DNA of 64,000 nucleotides. Origin: Candidatus Cloacimonadota bacterium (GTDB lineage: Bacteria; Cloacimonadota; Cloacimonadia; Cloacimonadales; Cloacimonadaceae). Made by a program: the position numbers and the translations under genes. Each line of letters starts with the position of its first letter. Positions within the stretch are counted from its first letter, which is position 1. A model generated the notes under the pieces. That model worked only from the letters and a program-made list of their open reading frames with translations, had not been told where the DNA came from and did no database searches. This document shows positions 9,132-18,546 of the stretch, piece by piece. The stretch lies in assembly GCA_029781115.1 (NCBI GenBank), contig JAKOXG010000009.1, positions 1 to 64,000 of the forward strand, written 5' to 3'.

Positions 9132-9596
9132 TTAGATATGGTATTTTCTACCGCTGCGTATCATGCAGGCGCGGTAGATTTGTTCGATCAGTATCAAGCG
9201 TGCCATGCGATGAGTGAAAGTGAGCGGAGACAGGCTCATGAGTGCATCAGCACGTGCCTTGAGGCTGTCGCACACGCCAAACACTCCACCGATCACAAAG
9301 AGCACTCTGCGTTTTTCAGATAAGTTAGTCAGAAATGCGGAAAAATCAAGGGAGTTATATTGCTTCCCCATCTCATCCAGCACGATCAGGTAATCATCAG
9401 CTTGGATAACCTTCAGAGCTGCCTCAGCTTCCTTCTGCTTCACGGCTTTGGCATCAGAGCTGTTTTTGATGGATGCATCCGGCAATTGGATGATCTGAAC
9501 CCTGTGCCAAGGTTCCAAGCGCTTGAGATATTCATCTATGCCTTCTTGCAGCCAGCGATCCTTGGTTTTGCCAAACTGAATCAGGCCCAGGTTCAT
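9132..9596 (-). CDS. rlmH: 23S rRNA pseudouridine-1915 N3-methyltransferase
   Basis: 154 residues, standard length. This SPOUT-class enzyme methylates the pseudouridine at position 1915 in helix 69 of 23S rRNA using SAM. Characteristic elements are YLIVLDEMGKQYNSLDFS, the knot segment FVIGGVFGV, and the C-terminal RLILIEQIYRACMIRSGRKYH. The usual FVIGGPEG loop reads FVIGGVFGVC here, a modest deviation. Confidence 0.93.
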   Translation of the reverse strand: MNLGLIQFGKTKDRWLQEGIDEYLKRLEPWHRVQIIQLPDASIKNSSDAKAVKQKEAEAALKVIQADDYLIVLDEMGKQYNSLDFSAFLTNLSEKRRVLFVIGGVFGVCDSLKARADALMSLSPLTFTHRMARLILIEQIYRACMIRSGRKYHI

Positions 9597-9602
9597 CGTC
9601 TA

Positions 9603-10505
9603 TCACACAATGGAGGTAAGTGCCATCGCCATGCAGAGCATCTTGTTTTCGCCATCATCCGCTCTTGAGGGGATAAGAATGGGCACCTTGGTTCCCACCA
9701 CAAAGTGAGCTACACGATAGCCGCAATAGAGAGACACCATTTTGCCGTAGATGTTGCCGGCTTCGATGTTTGGCACGATGAGGATATCTGCCTGACCACC
9801 CACTCCGCTGTCGGTGAGGCCTTTGAGCTTTGCCGCTTCCATATCTATCGCACCATCAAAAGCGAGCGGGCCTTCCACGATGCAGCCAGGTATCTGTCCC
9901 CGCTCATTCATCTTGCTGATGATAGCAGCATTGACAGTGGATTCCATCTTGGGGTTCACCACTTCTATAGCGGATAGCAGGGCAACCTTTGGCATCTCAC
10001 ACCCCATGTCATGAGCGGTTTTCACGCTATTCTTGACGATGGCGATCATCTCTTTCAGATTGGGACAGAGGTTGACACCTCCATCGCTCATTATCCGAAG
10101 GCCATCCGGATGCTCGTAGGCGAGGACGTCGGAGACAACTTCGCTCTGCCTGAGTCCATGGTCTTTATCCAACACAGCTCTCATGATCGTCGCACTTTCC
10201 GTCTTGCCTTTGAGGATGAGGTCTGCCTTGCCTTCTCTGGCCAAATCCACCGATTTATATACAGCAGCCAAAGGGTCAGCCCCTGTATCTATGATCTCAA
10301 ATTTGGAGATCAGATCGGGTGCCATCTCCTCCAGGAGAGCAATGATGGCGGTTTTATCGCCCACCAAGATACTATCTGCCAGCTCTTCTTTATAGGCCAA
10401 AACAGCAGCATCCAACACACTGGCTGTCTGTGCTGCTGCAATTACTGCACGTCCTCTGCGTTTGCTTTTCACAAAGTCTTTCATCTCGTCAAAGTTCTTA
10501 AACAT
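9603..10505 (-). CDS. ptb: Phosphate acyl-transferase (phosphate butyryltransferase/acetyltransferase family)
   Basis: 300 residues, single PTA/PTB domain. It transfers an acyl group between CoA and phosphate. Conserved blocks include ADLILKGKTESATIMRAVL, MSDGGVNLCPNLKE, VALLSAIEVVNPKMEST and GQADILIVPNIEAGNIYGK. The length favours the butyrate-type enzyme, but no acyl kinase gene is adjacent, so the substrate is uncertain. Confidence 0.85.
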   Translation of the reverse strand: MFKNFDEMKDFVKSKRRGRAVIAAAQTASVLDAAVLAYKEELADSILVGDKTAIIALLEEMAPDLISKFEIIDTGADPLAAVYKSVDLAREGKADLILKGKTESATIMRAVLDKDHGLRQSEVVSDVLAYEHPDGLRIMSDGGVNLCPNLKEMIAIVKNSVKTAHDMGCEMPKVALLSAIEVVNPKMESTVNAAIISKMNERGQIPGCIVEGPLAFDGAIDMEAAKLKGLTDSGVGGQADILIVPNIEAGNIYGKMVSLYCGYRVAHFVVGTKVPILIPSRADDGENKMLCMAMALTSIV

Positions 10506-10525
10506 CTCGTTACATCCTTGTTTTG

Positions 10526-11410
10526 TTATATGCTGTATCTATCCAAAAACTCGTCCACAAAGGAGTCTTCTTCAGGTTTAAGTATCTCCGTCATCTTGCG
10601 CAGAGCTTCTTTTTGGATCTGTCTCACTCTTTCTCTGGAAAGGCCGATCTTCTCTGCGATCTGGGCAAAGTTTTGGGCTTCGTTTTCTTCATTCAAACCA
10701 AAATAGTCTCTGATGATGCCAGCTTCACGGCTATCCAGCTGATCGATGGCATCGTGTATCCTGTCATGGATCCGCTCGCGATAGTAAAGCTGCTGCGGAT
10801 CAAGCTGTTCCTTATCCACCATCAGGTCTTTGGTGGTAAAATCTGCAAAGTTATCGCCTTTGATGACCTCGTCAAAAGAGGTGGTATTTGGCATCTGGTC
10901 CATGATCTGTTCCACCGCCTTTTCAGAGAGATTGGTGGCTTCTCCCAGTTCTTCAGTGGTAGCTTCTTCGCCGGACTGCGTATAGATCCTGTCCTTGGCG
11001 GCTTTGATCCGGTAGGCAGTGCTGGCTCTTCCCAAAGGAACGCGGATCAACGAACTTTTCTCGCTCACCGCCAGGGTTATACGCTGCTTGATCCACCAGA
11101 TGGCATAGGAGATGAGCTTGATATCTTTGGTGGGGTCAAAACGCTCTATCGCCTTGATCAGGCCGATATTGCCTTCGCTGATCAACTCCGAAAGGCTCAG
11201 ACCCCTATTTTGGTAGCGCGCCGCTATCTTGACCACAAACTTCAGGTTTGCCTGGATCAAGCGCTCAATTGCCTCGCTGTCACCATTCTTGGCGCGGATG
11301 CCAAGCTCACGTTCTTCTTCCCGGGAGAGCGGCTCATACTTTGATATCTGCTTCAGATACTTTTGCAGCGCTTTATCTGCAAAAACATTCTCTCTGCGGC
11401 GCTTTGGCAT
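10526..11410 (-). CDS. rpoD: Primary-type RNA polymerase sigma factor, short RpoD
   Basis: 294 residues. It has regions 1.2 (DKALQKYLKQISKYEPLSREEE), 2 (RLIQANLKFVVKIAARYQNRG; SYAIWWIKQRI), 3 (VPLGRASTAYRIKAAK) and 4 (GLSRERVRQIQKEALRK). Region 1.1 and the non-conserved spacer are absent, as in the short RpoD of Bacteroidetes. This fits promoter-like sites in this window that pair TTGACA with an element ending in TG instead of TATAAT. It lies 18 nt after the LysM/M23 gene and 20 nt before ptb. Confidence 0.9.
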   Translation of the reverse strand: MPKRRRENVFADKALQKYLKQISKYEPLSREEERELGIRAKNGDSEAIERLIQANLKFVVKIAARYQNRGLSLSELISEGNIGLIKAIERFDPTKDIKLISYAIWWIKQRITLAVSEKSSLIRVPLGRASTAYRIKAAKDRIYTQSGEEATTEELGEATNLSEKAVEQIMDQMPNTTSFDEVIKGDNFADFTTKDLMVDKEQLDPQQLYYRERIHDRIHDAIDQLDSREAGIIRDYFGLNEENEAQNFAQIAEKIGLSRERVRQIQKEALRKMTEILKPEEDSFVDEFLDRYSI

Positions 11411-11428
11411 ACCCCTACCTACATATCC

Positions 11429-12679
11429 TTAAAGATTCAACACCTTACGCGGGTTGATGGCTTGACCTTTGATGCGGTATTCAAAATGGAGATGAGGCCC
11501 TGTAGACTTGCCCGTGTTTCCCACCTCGGCAATCTGCTGGCCTTTCTTCACCTCGTCCCCCAAGGATACCAGGTTTCTTTCGTTATGGGCATATACCGTC
11601 ATCACAAAATCCGGATGCTCGAGCACTATCACGTTCCCATAACCTCTTTGCACGCCTGAAAACACCACCACTCCATCCAATACTGCATAGATGGGCGTGC
11701 CAGACTTTGCGGCGATGTCTATCCCCTTGTGGGGTCTACCCCTGCGCAAGCCAAATTCTGAGGTGACCCTGCCTTGAACAGGTAGGAAGAGGTCATCACG
11801 AATCATCTGCGTGCCTTCCAGATCCGAAAGCGTCACAGAAGGAGTGAGCGTGCTGCTGCCGGGACTTCCCACTATATACAGATTTTGACCCACAAAGATG
11901 CTGTTTGAACTGAGATTGTTGCGGGTTTTGAGGTCATCCACCGTGGTGCCATGTGCTTTGGCAATGCTATAGAGGGTATCACCTTTTCGCACCTTGTAAG
12001 TCTTGGAAACCACCACAGCTTCTTCAGCGGCAGCCTGTTGACTTGGGGTGCCAGTGCTCTGCTGAGGCTGTTCCTGTTCCGCACCGGATGGCACGTAGGT
12101 AGCGGGATCCTTGATCACCAGCTTATCGCCGGGATGGATGTCAAAATCATCCCAACCGCTCTTGCCATTCCAGGCAAAGAAGTCTTTAGAACTGATGCCA
12201 TAGTTTTGCGAGATGCGGTAGGGGTTATCCTTCGGTTTTACGATATGATAATACTCAATCGGCAGCTCTACAACCTGAGCGGCAGCAGGTGCTTCCTGTT
12301 GAGAAGCGGACGGCTCAACTGCCGGCGTGGCAGGCTGTTCCGCGGGAGCCGGCTCTGCAGCAGGTGGCGGGGGAGGCGGCTTGGGCTTTGCTTTGGGGAT
12401 TTCTTTGATCTTGAGCCGCTGCCCGATGCTCAGATTCGTCCCACTCATATTGTTAAGTTTCTGGATCTGAGCCACGGTTACACCATACCTCTTGGACAGC
12501 GCATAAAGCGTATCACCTTTTCTCACGGTGTGATATTTGTAATCCGCAAACAGCAAAATGGGCAGCAAAAACAAGCTGAACAACAGAATAACCCGCCATT
12601 TTGATGGGATGGAGCAAGCTCCAAAGGCCCGCGCTGTATGCCTTGATTGCGTTTTATAGTTATCTAATCTCAAATCCAT
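11429..12679 (-). CDS. Secreted LysM / M23 peptidoglycan endopeptidase
   Basis: About 416 residues from MDLRLDN. A hydrophobic export segment (VILLFSLFLLPILLFA) is followed by three LysM modules (YHTVRKGDTLYALSKRYG; YHIVKPKDNPYRISQNYG; YKVRKGDTLYSIAKAHG), a proline/alanine-rich linker, and a C-terminal M23 domain. Zinc ligands and catalytic residues are visible in HKGIDI and HLHFEYR. It should bind and cleave peptidoglycan in the periplasm, or act as an amidase activator of the NlpD/EnvC type. The start overlaps acyP by 20 nt; a longer upstream frame is less likely. Confidence 0.85.
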   Translation of the reverse strand: MDLRLDNYKTQSRHTARAFGACSIPSKWRVILLFSLFLLPILLFADYKYHTVRKGDTLYALSKRYGVTVAQIQKLNNMSGTNLSIGQRLKIKEIPKAKPKPPPPPPAAEPAPAEQPATPAVEPSASQQEAPAAAQVVELPIEYYHIVKPKDNPYRISQNYGISSKDFFAWNGKSGWDDFDIHPGDKLVIKDPATYVPSGAEQEQPQQSTGTPSQQAAAEEAVVVSKTYKVRKGDTLYSIAKAHGTTVDDLKTRNNLSSNSIFVGQNLYIVGSPGSSTLTPSVTLSDLEGTQMIRDDLFLPVQGRVTSEFGLRRGRPHKGIDIAAKSGTPIYAVLDGVVVFSGVQRGYGNVIVLEHPDFVMTVYAHNERNLVSLGDEVKKGQQIAEVGNTGKSTGPHLHFEYRIKGQAINPRKVLNL

Positions 12680-12941
12680 AATACTCACTTGCGTGTTCAA
12701 GCGGCAATACATCGATACTCAGCACCGTGCTGCGACGACTGCCAAGCTTGATCTGATCCACAAAAGAATGCAGAATCGGCTGCGAAGCCTGGCCGATGAT
12801 AATGACCGAGGAATCTGGTAAATTGCGGACATAGCCACTCACGCCAAGCGCATCTGCAAGACGCTTTACAAACCAGCGAAATCCAACTCCTTGGACTCTA
12901 CCTCGAACGGTCATTTCCCATGTAACCATCACTTCTGACAT
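12660..12941 (-). CDS. acyP: Acylphosphatase
   Basis: 93 residues. It hydrolyses carboxyl-phosphate bonds. The signature GRVQGVGFRWFV carries the phosphate-binding loop and catalytic Arg; GYVRNLPDSSV carries the catalytic Asn. It has a CAGGAGA ribosome site and its own promoter-like sequence at 12959-12987. Confidence 0.92.
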   Translation of the reverse strand: MSEVMVTWEMTVRGRVQGVGFRWFVKRLADALGVSGYVRNLPDSSVIIIGQASQPILHSFVDQIKLGSRRSTVLSIDVLPLEHASEYYGFEIR

Positions 12942-12958
12942 TCTCCTGAGGATAGGAT

Positions 12959-12987
12959 CATATTTATAGATAGCGGATATTTGTCAA
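12959..12987 (-). promoter_or_regulatory. Putative promoter of acyP
   Basis: TTGACA at 12987-12982 and TAAATATG at 12966-12959, with the acyP ATG 18 nt further on. It fits the TTGACA ... TA-n-TG arrangement seen upstream of several genes in this window. Confidence 0.5.
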
Positions 12988-13047
12988 GTATTCCTTTAAA
13001 ATTTGCCAAGAAAAAACGATCGTTTGAGGAAGCAGGGACGGACTCCG

Positions 13048-13842
13048 CTATCTTGAGTTTCGAGCGATATGAAATCCTGCCACACCGAAGGCCACACCCA
13101 CATTGAGGGAGTTTTTCCAACCCTGCATGGGCAGTGATATGTAGGCATCACAGAGCGCAAGCACCTCTTGAGAGACACCCAAAGCTTCATTGCCCAACAC
13201 CAGAGCCAGAGGCAGCTCATAGCTTGCTTCAAACACATCCTGAGCCGTTTCCACCGTCTCCAGAGCATAGACACTTCTCCCCTGCTGCTTGGCTTTCTTG
13301 ACCGCCTCCACCGCGGTATCAAAGGCTTGCCAAGCCAGCCTCGCTTCGGTTCCCATAGCTGTTTTGGCCAAAGCTTTATCTCCCGGCTTACTGGTGATGC
13401 CACACAGCCACAACTCCTTGATTCCCAAACACTCCGAAGTCCTGAAGATGGAGCCCACATTGAAGCTGGAACGCAGATCCTCCAAGATTACCACCATATT
13501 TTGCGCATTGTGATAGAGCTCATCATCACGCCGACCGAGGCCATCCTGAGCGTAGACCATTATATCCGCATCTCTATATGCTTCAATATGTTCCTGAAGC
13601 CAGGCTGCCGCTTTCAAAGCCACCTTCCTCGGCTCATCCATCTCCAGCTCAATAACGGGAAGCCCCACATCTTTCTGCATCCAGCTTCGCATATCCTTCA
13701 GCAAAGCCACCAAGTCCTCATATTCAAGCCCATTGATCGCCCTGCATTCCAGCTCCTGCATGGCTCTCCTGACGTGCTCCAGCTGCCTTGCCGGCTTCAA
13801 TTCCTTAAACTTCTGCTCCTTGAAGCTGAATCTATTCTTCAC
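13048..13842 (-). CDS. TrmH/SpoU-family RNA 2'-O-methyltransferase
   Basis: 264 residues. The C-terminal SPOUT domain shows the three family motifs: ILEDLRSSFNVGSIFRTSE, PLALVLGNEALGVS and ISLPMQGWKNSLNVGVAFG. It methylates a ribose in tRNA or rRNA; the target cannot be read from sequence. The N-terminal 100 residues are helical and charged. The start is a GTG preceded by GGAG 8 nt upstream. Confidence 0.88.
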   Translation of the reverse strand: MKNRFSFKEQKFKELKPARQLEHVRRAMQELECRAINGLEYEDLVALLKDMRSWMQKDVGLPVIELEMDEPRKVALKAAAWLQEHIEAYRDADIMVYAQDGLGRRDDELYHNAQNMVVILEDLRSSFNVGSIFRTSECLGIKELWLCGITSKPGDKALAKTAMGTEARLAWQAFDTAVEAVKKAKQQGRSVYALETVETAQDVFEASYELPLALVLGNEALGVSQEVLALCDAYISLPMQGWKNSLNVGVAFGVAGFHIARNSR

Positions 13843-13862
13843 AAAACTGCTCCACCAATATC

Positions 13863-14450
13863 TCAGCTGAAATACTCTATCACCTTGGCGGCGGTGAGCA
13901 GGTCTTCACAGATGAAGTCCGGCTTGTGATCCCAGTTCATCACACCCTTTTTCAGCTCATCCCAACCGTTGCCACTCAAGAGCAGTATACTCCTGAGTCC
14001 ATTGGTTTTACCGAAGGCGATGTCGGTATATCTATCCCCAATCATCCACGAGGCAGAAGGCTGGAAGGGATGCTCTTTCAGCGCTTTTTGAAACATTCCC
14101 GGCCCGGGCTTCCTGTCCGGATGATCGATATTCCAAGGGCTCACGCTCCCGCCCTCATAGTAAGGCGCAAAGTAGATTTGATCCAGCTCCACCTGCTCTT
14201 TTCTCAGCAGCTCTTCCAGGCGATCATGCACCTCTTTCAGCTCTTCAAAACCAAAATACCCCCGGGCAATACCGGATTGATTGGTAACGATAAAGAGCAT
14301 ATATCCCAAGCGCTTGAGCAGCCTCAAAGCCTCGGGAGTATAGGGGTAGAGCTCATATTTGGAGGCATCAGAGATATAGCCAAATTCATCGGGGCTGATG
14401 CACCCGTCCCGATCCAAAAAGACGGCTTTTCTAATAGCGTTTACTGTCAC
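13863..14450 (-). CDS. gmhB: HAD-family heptose-bisphosphate phosphatase (GmhB-like)
   Basis: 195 residues. HAD motif I is FLDRDGCIS, motif II VTNQSGIARG, and motif IV MIGDRYTDIAFG. It probably removes the 7-phosphate of D-glycero-manno-heptose 1,7-bisphosphate for LPS core synthesis, in keeping with the adjacent lptD, which it overlaps by 20 nt. The zinc-loop cysteines of E. coli GmhB are missing (the loop reads FAPYYEGGSVSPWNIDHPD), so the substrate may differ, for example the histidinol-phosphatase or GDP-heptose branch. Confidence 0.8.
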   Translation of the reverse strand: MTVNAIRKAVFLDRDGCISPDEFGYISDASKYELYPYTPEALRLLKRLGYMLFIVTNQSGIARGYFGFEELKEVHDRLEELLRKEQVELDQIYFAPYYEGGSVSPWNIDHPDRKPGPGMFQKALKEHPFQPSASWMIGDRYTDIAFGKTNGLRSILLLSGNGWDELKKGVMNWDHKPDFICEDLLTAAKVIEYFS

Positions 14451-16824
14451 GTGTCTGAAATCTCAAAGCATCTGGCAGAGCCATGTTGAAGAGCACCAAG
14501 CGGTATTCCCAAAACTCGTTGCGACGGGAATAGCTCAGCTCCAATTTCCAGCAGTGCAAATCCCGTGAAAGTGAGATGGATTGCGAGAGCAGCTTGCTTT
14601 TCTTTAGGTCGTAATAGTTGGAATATCTCATCTGCCAGTTTTGGCTCACCTTCAAGCTGGCGTCAAAATGTAGGTTGCTATTCTCCGGCTTCAGCAGGTT
14701 TTTGGAGGCAGAAATGTCCTGGCTCAGGGAAAGCTTCCAGCCCTCATCCGAGCTGCTTCTTTCACTGGAGGAGTCATCAATGATTCCTTCCAGCGAGCTG
14801 AACATCCTGTTTTTTGCTCTGGTAAACCACGTTTTATAGGCAGCCGAGCCGGAGATCACAATCTTGTGGCTAAAGTATTGGTTTTTCAAGGCCAAACTCT
14901 GCCAGGTAATCTCGTAAGGATTGTGGCTGAAACTCATCTGAGCATCATAGGCAAGCCCCGCTTCCCGCAGCACCGTCTTTGTGCCCGGAATGCGGATGGA
15001 ACCCAGTTTGACGTCTCCCGGCCTGAAAGAGAAACTATGCGCCAGATTGTTGAACTTCTTTTCCTTGGATTTCAAATCTGCGGAGGCTCTGCTACTGAAG
15101 CCAAAAGCTTCCGAGATGCGCCGTTCTTCCCCACCTGATTTATACTTCAATTGCCACTTTTGCACTATGCCCAAACTCAGCGGCAGTGCGGCTTTCCCTT
15201 GGCTGACCCCAATGCCGCCAAAGCTATAAAAGCGCTTGTTACCCTCAAAATCCGGTCTGTAACTCAAGCTGGCAGAGGGCGTCACTATATGCCTGATAGA
15301 CGTGATCTTGCCCCGTTTGAAGTTCCGGATGCCATAGATATTGAAATTGGCCGAGGTGCTGAGGCTGTAATCGTTGCCCCTCACCCACTTTTTATCATCT
15401 CTGTCACGGTCAAACCACGCCTCACCATAACTGATGCTCTGACTGGTATTTAACCATCCAACAGGCTTGAAACTATAGCTCAGCCCAAAGTTGTGTTTAA
15501 TGCCCGCATGATGCTCACTCAGCACCTGCGTGGAATCGCTTCTGTTGCTCCACAGAAAGTCGCGCCAGCCCCTGTTTGCATCGTTGATATAGCCGGTGTG
15601 ATCCAGCCTCACATTGTAGCTGTAGCTGAGGTTGGCAAACCATGCCGCCGGACTGCGCCCCTTAAGGCCAAACAGTTCATACACCGGCCTGCTGGGCATG
15701 GAAAAACTGGCACTGGGAAGCGAGAGCGCAACCTGATCATTGACCAAATCTTGCGTATAAGTAGCACCCACATTGAGATATGAGCCCAGGAGCGGCTGAC
15801 GGTAGGACATCGTCGAGCTCAATCTTTCGGCCAGATTCTCGTCCAAACTGCCCGACGACTCCCAGATGCGTTTGTTGCTGATAAAATCCAGGTCTGCATC
15901 AAAGGCAGCACGCTCGCCCAGATCGTGGTGATGCCGCGCCCTGAGCGACCAATCATAGCTGGTAATAAAGTCTCTGCTCTGCTTTTGAAATGCGCCCCGC
16001 AAATAACCATCATAGAAATAACGCTTTGTATAAGTGGTATTCAGCTTTGCCTTCCAACCCGTCTTTTCCATCAAATCCATACTAAAGATGATATCCGCAT
16101 AATCCTTGTAGGGATAATACCAGGCGATTTCTCTCAAAAACTTGCCATCCACGTTGTTGTAACCCGGCTCCGGAATCAAAAACCCCGGATGCCTGCCCCT
16201 GCGGATCGGCACCACAATAAAGGGAAAGTAAAACACCGGCAGATGATTTACCCAAGCCAACACAGGCTTGCCTACCAGCTTGTCACCCTGATAAATCCTC
16301 AGCTTCCCTGCTGTAAACCAAAAATCAGGATCCTCAAGATCGCAGGTGGTAAATCTTCCATTATCAACATCATAGACCTTGTCACCCACCTTACGCACCT
16401 CAGCACCGCCATAATAGGATTTCTCGATGCGGCTCAAACCATCCCACATATACCCTGTCTGACTCCGCACATCGTAGGCCACATCGCGCCCTAAGAGAAC
16501 CTGATCGCCATCCCGCATGGTGGTGGGACCATAGGTGAAAGCCTGCTCTTTTTTGAGGTCTATATACATGCTGTCTGCCGAAATCTGGGAATCCTCGTAA
16601 AAGACCGAACTGTTGTGCCAAAGGTAGATGCGCTCATCCAAATGATTGTAAGCCAGGCTATCCGCCACATAGAGCAAACTGTCCATCACTGCGACATTTA
16701 AAGAGTCCAGCAGCTCCGCCTTTTCCAAAGCCACAGCGGGTTCCTCAGATGCCTGCGCCCAAAGCAGCATCTGGAAACTTGCCAACAGCAAGCTGAAAAG
16801 CAGCAGTAACTTGGTCTTTTTCAT
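14431..16824 (-). CDS. lptD: LPS-assembly protein LptD (OstA/Imp family)
   Basis: 797 residues. Signal peptide MKKTKLLLLFSLLLASFQML, then an OstA/LptA-like domain (about 60-150: YLWHNSSVFYEDSQISADSM, VLLGRDVAYDVRSQTGYM). A typical LptD linker follows (PVLAWVNHLPVFYFPFIVVP, RRGRHPGFLIPEPGY), then a long beta-barrel with alternating aromatic strands. It inserts lipopolysaccharide in the outer leaflet, so the organism is a true diderm. A putative promoter lies upstream at 16848-16876. Confidence 0.92.
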   Translation of the reverse strand: MKKTKLLLLFSLLLASFQMLLWAQASEEPAVALEKAELLDSLNVAVMDSLLYVADSLAYNHLDERIYLWHNSSVFYEDSQISADSMYIDLKKEQAFTYGPTTMRDGDQVLLGRDVAYDVRSQTGYMWDGLSRIEKSYYGGAEVRKVGDKVYDVDNGRFTTCDLEDPDFWFTAGKLRIYQGDKLVGKPVLAWVNHLPVFYFPFIVVPIRRGRHPGFLIPEPGYNNVDGKFLREIAWYYPYKDYADIIFSMDLMEKTGWKAKLNTTYTKRYFYDGYLRGAFQKQSRDFITSYDWSLRARHHHDLGERAAFDADLDFISNKRIWESSGSLDENLAERLSSTMSYRQPLLGSYLNVGATYTQDLVNDQVALSLPSASFSMPSRPVYELFGLKGRSPAAWFANLSYSYNVRLDHTGYINDANRGWRDFLWSNRSDSTQVLSEHHAGIKHNFGLSYSFKPVGWLNTSQSISYGEAWFDRDRDDKKWVRGNDYSLSTSANFNIYGIRNFKRGKITSIRHIVTPSASLSYRPDFEGNKRFYSFGGIGVSQGKAALPLSLGIVQKWQLKYKSGGEERRISEAFGFSSRASADLKSKEKKFNNLAHSFSFRPGDVKLGSIRIPGTKTVLREAGLAYDAQMSFSHNPYEITWQSLALKNQYFSHKIVISGSAAYKTWFTRAKNRMFSSLEGIIDDSSSERSSSDEGWKLSLSQDISASKNLLKPENSNLHFDASLKVSQNWQMRYSNYYDLKKSKLLSQSISLSRDLHCWKLELSYSRRNEFWEYRLVLFNMALPDALRFQTRDSKRY

Positions 16825-16847
16825 GCGTTTTTTCTCTTGGTAGAATA

Positions 16848-16876
16848 CAACACCTCAAAAGTGGGATAATTGTCAA
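16848..16876 (-). promoter_or_regulatory. Putative promoter of lptD
   Basis: TTGACA at 16876-16871, with a GTGTTG element ending 23 nt downstream. The lptD ATG is at 16824. No TATAAT is present at 17-nt spacing. Confidence 0.4.
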
Positions 16877-16992
16877 GTGTCCTTTTTCGAGCTCCACTTG
16901 AGTATCAAAGACAGATTGCTGACAAAGAGGTTAATCACACAGCATATTAGTAGGAGTTTCTTCCCGGGCTCCGGCACCGGAAAACCTCGGCC

Positions 16993-17215
16993 AAAAGTCA
17001 ATATTTGACCGCATTAGAGAACAACATCACAAGAAAGTGCTCTTTCCGACCCCTCTCAAATGCCCATTCCATGCGGCTTGCCAACCCCGCCCCTGCTGCT
17101 CTCCTGCTCCTTGAGCAAGTAACGAGTAGGAAAGCAGGCAGTTAGGAGAGAGAGCCAAGGGGAAGGAAAAGCACCTCTCGGAGTGCGGTCAATCAGGCCG
17201 AAAAGTCAATATTTG
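16993..17215 (+). repeat. 223-bp dispersed intergenic repeat, copy A
   Basis: It is bounded by two identical 15-bp direct repeats, AAAAGTCAATATTTG, at 16993-17007 and 17201-17215. The interior matches the reverse complement of 31175-31397: CTGCTGCTCTCCTGCTCCT, AAAGCAGGCAGTTAGGAG and CTCAAATGCC occur in both at the same spacing, and both copies are exactly 223 bp. No open frame is shared. It looks like a degenerate MITE-like or structured intergenic unit. Confidence 0.8.
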
Positions 17216-17366
17216 CGCCGAGGCCTGGTATTTTACAAACAAATTAAGCCTCAAAGTGAGCATCTTTCCCGGGGCAAATCTAAGGAGTGAATTCTCAACC
17301 TGTCATGATCCTGAAGTATGCGCCTGCAAGAGAATCATCATCTCCTAATCTGATGGACGCAAAATA

Positions 17367-17400
17367 AAAGACCCTGTCCTCCAAACGGGACAGGGTCTTT
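17367..17400 (-). terminator. Terminator of the methylmalonyl-CoA decarboxylase operon
   Basis: A perfect 13-bp stem (AAAGACCCTGTCC at 17367-17379 with 17388-17400) and 8-nt loop lie 18 nt after the beta-subunit stop. On the minus strand it is followed by a T-rich tail. Confidence 0.9.
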
Positions 17401-17417
17401 GTTATATCTTTACGGGT

Positions 17418-18545
17418 TTAGCGGCCCAAGATACCTAAGAGCACGCCTGCAACAACGGCAGAGCCCACGACTCCGGCTACGTTGGGAGCCATGGCATGCA
17501 TGATCAGGTAGTTTGATTTGTCATATTGTTGTCCCACCACTTGAGACACTCTCGCTGCGGCCGGCACTGCGGACACGCCTGCGTTTCCAATCAGAGGATT
17601 GATCTTGTCCTTGACAAAGAGGTTCATTATCTTGGCAAAGAGCACGCCTGAAGCAGTAGCAACGGCAAAGGAGCAAGCTCCCATGATGAATATCTTGATT
17701 GAGGCGGGAGTCAGGAAGGTGGCGGCGGTGGTTCTGGCGCCCACTGTAAGGCCGATCAGCACGGTGACGATGTCTATCAAGGTGGTTCTGGCTGTGGCGG
17801 CTAAGCGCTCTGTGACGCCGCTTTCTTTGAGCAGGTTGCCCAAAAACAGCATACCCAAAAGCACCACGCTTGCAGGCGAGATGAGGGTCGTCACGATGAA
17901 AGCCACGATGGGGAAGAAAATCCTTTCACGCTTGGAGACCACGCGCAGTGGCTTCATGCGGATCAGGCGTTCCTTCTTGGTGGTAAGCAGCCTCATGATG
18001 GGCGGCTGGATCACGGGTACCAGCGACATATAAGAATACGCCGCCAAGGCGATCGATCCCACCAAATGCGGTGCCAGATTTGAAGCCAAGTAAATGGATG
18101 TGGGGCCGTCAGCTCCACCGATGATGCCGATAGAGGCAGCTTCCATCACGTTGAATCCCAAAAGGATAGAACCGATGAAGGTGGCAAAGATGCCAAACTG
18201 GGCTGCTGCTCCCAAGAGAATGAGCTTGGGATTGGCTATCAGAGTGGAGAAGTCGGTCATCGCTCCAATACCCAAGAAGATCAGGGAGGGATAGATACCA
18301 TGTTTGACGCCAAAGTAGAGCAGGTTAAACACGCTACCGGTATCGTCCACGCCCAAGCCCTGTTCAGCAACTCCGGGCAGGTTTCCCACCAACATTCCAA
18401 ATCCGATGGGCACCAGCAGCAGTGGTTCAAATCCTTTGGTGATGGCGAGCCAGATAAAAAGCCCGCCAAAGCACATCATGAGCAGGTTTCCCCACGAGAA
18501 GTTCAGGAAGCCGGTGGTCTGAATAAATTGGATTAATTCTTGCAC
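17418..18545 (-). CDS. mmdB: Methylmalonyl-CoA decarboxylase beta subunit (OadB family), copy 2
   Basis: 375 residues, polytopic. It shares IGIIGGADGPTSIYLASNL and YSYMSLVPVIQPPIMRLLTT with copy 1 at 1686-2786. In the complex it decarboxylates carboxybiotin and drives Na+ out across the inner membrane. It is the last gene of a four-gene operon and starts with GTG after GGAGGGATAAG, 1 nt after the biotin-protein stop. The alpha subunit upstream makes methylmalonyl-CoA the likely substrate. Confidence 0.9.
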   Translation of the reverse strand: MQELIQFIQTTGFLNFSWGNLLMMCFGGLFIWLAITKGFEPLLLVPIGFGMLVGNLPGVAEQGLGVDDTGSVFNLLYFGVKHGIYPSLIFLGIGAMTDFSTLIANPKLILLGAAAQFGIFATFIGSILLGFNVMEAASIGIIGGADGPTSIYLASNLAPHLVGSIALAAYSYMSLVPVIQPPIMRLLTTKKERLIRMKPLRVVSKRERIFFPIVAFIVTTLISPASVVLLGMLFLGNLLKESGVTERLAATARTTLIDIVTVLIGLTVGARTTAATFLTPASIKIFIMGACSFAVATASGVLFAKIMNLFVKDKINPLIGNAGVSAVPAAARVSQVVGQQYDKSNYLIMHAMAPNVAGVVGSAVVAGVLLGILGR

Positions 18546-18546
18546 C

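Larger units (their letters stand above)
16825..17366. other. Non-coding region upstream of lptD
   Basis: No supported gene. It contains the lptD promoter-like site, copy A of the 223-bp intergenic repeat, and about 150 bp (17216-17366) in which I see nothing distinctive before the operon terminator. Confidence 0.6.

Noticed and set aside
18410-18440. A tRNA-like GGTTCAAATCC segment
   Set aside because: It lies within the beta-subunit gene, with no matching acceptor stem or cloverleaf. I found no tRNA or rRNA gene in the window.
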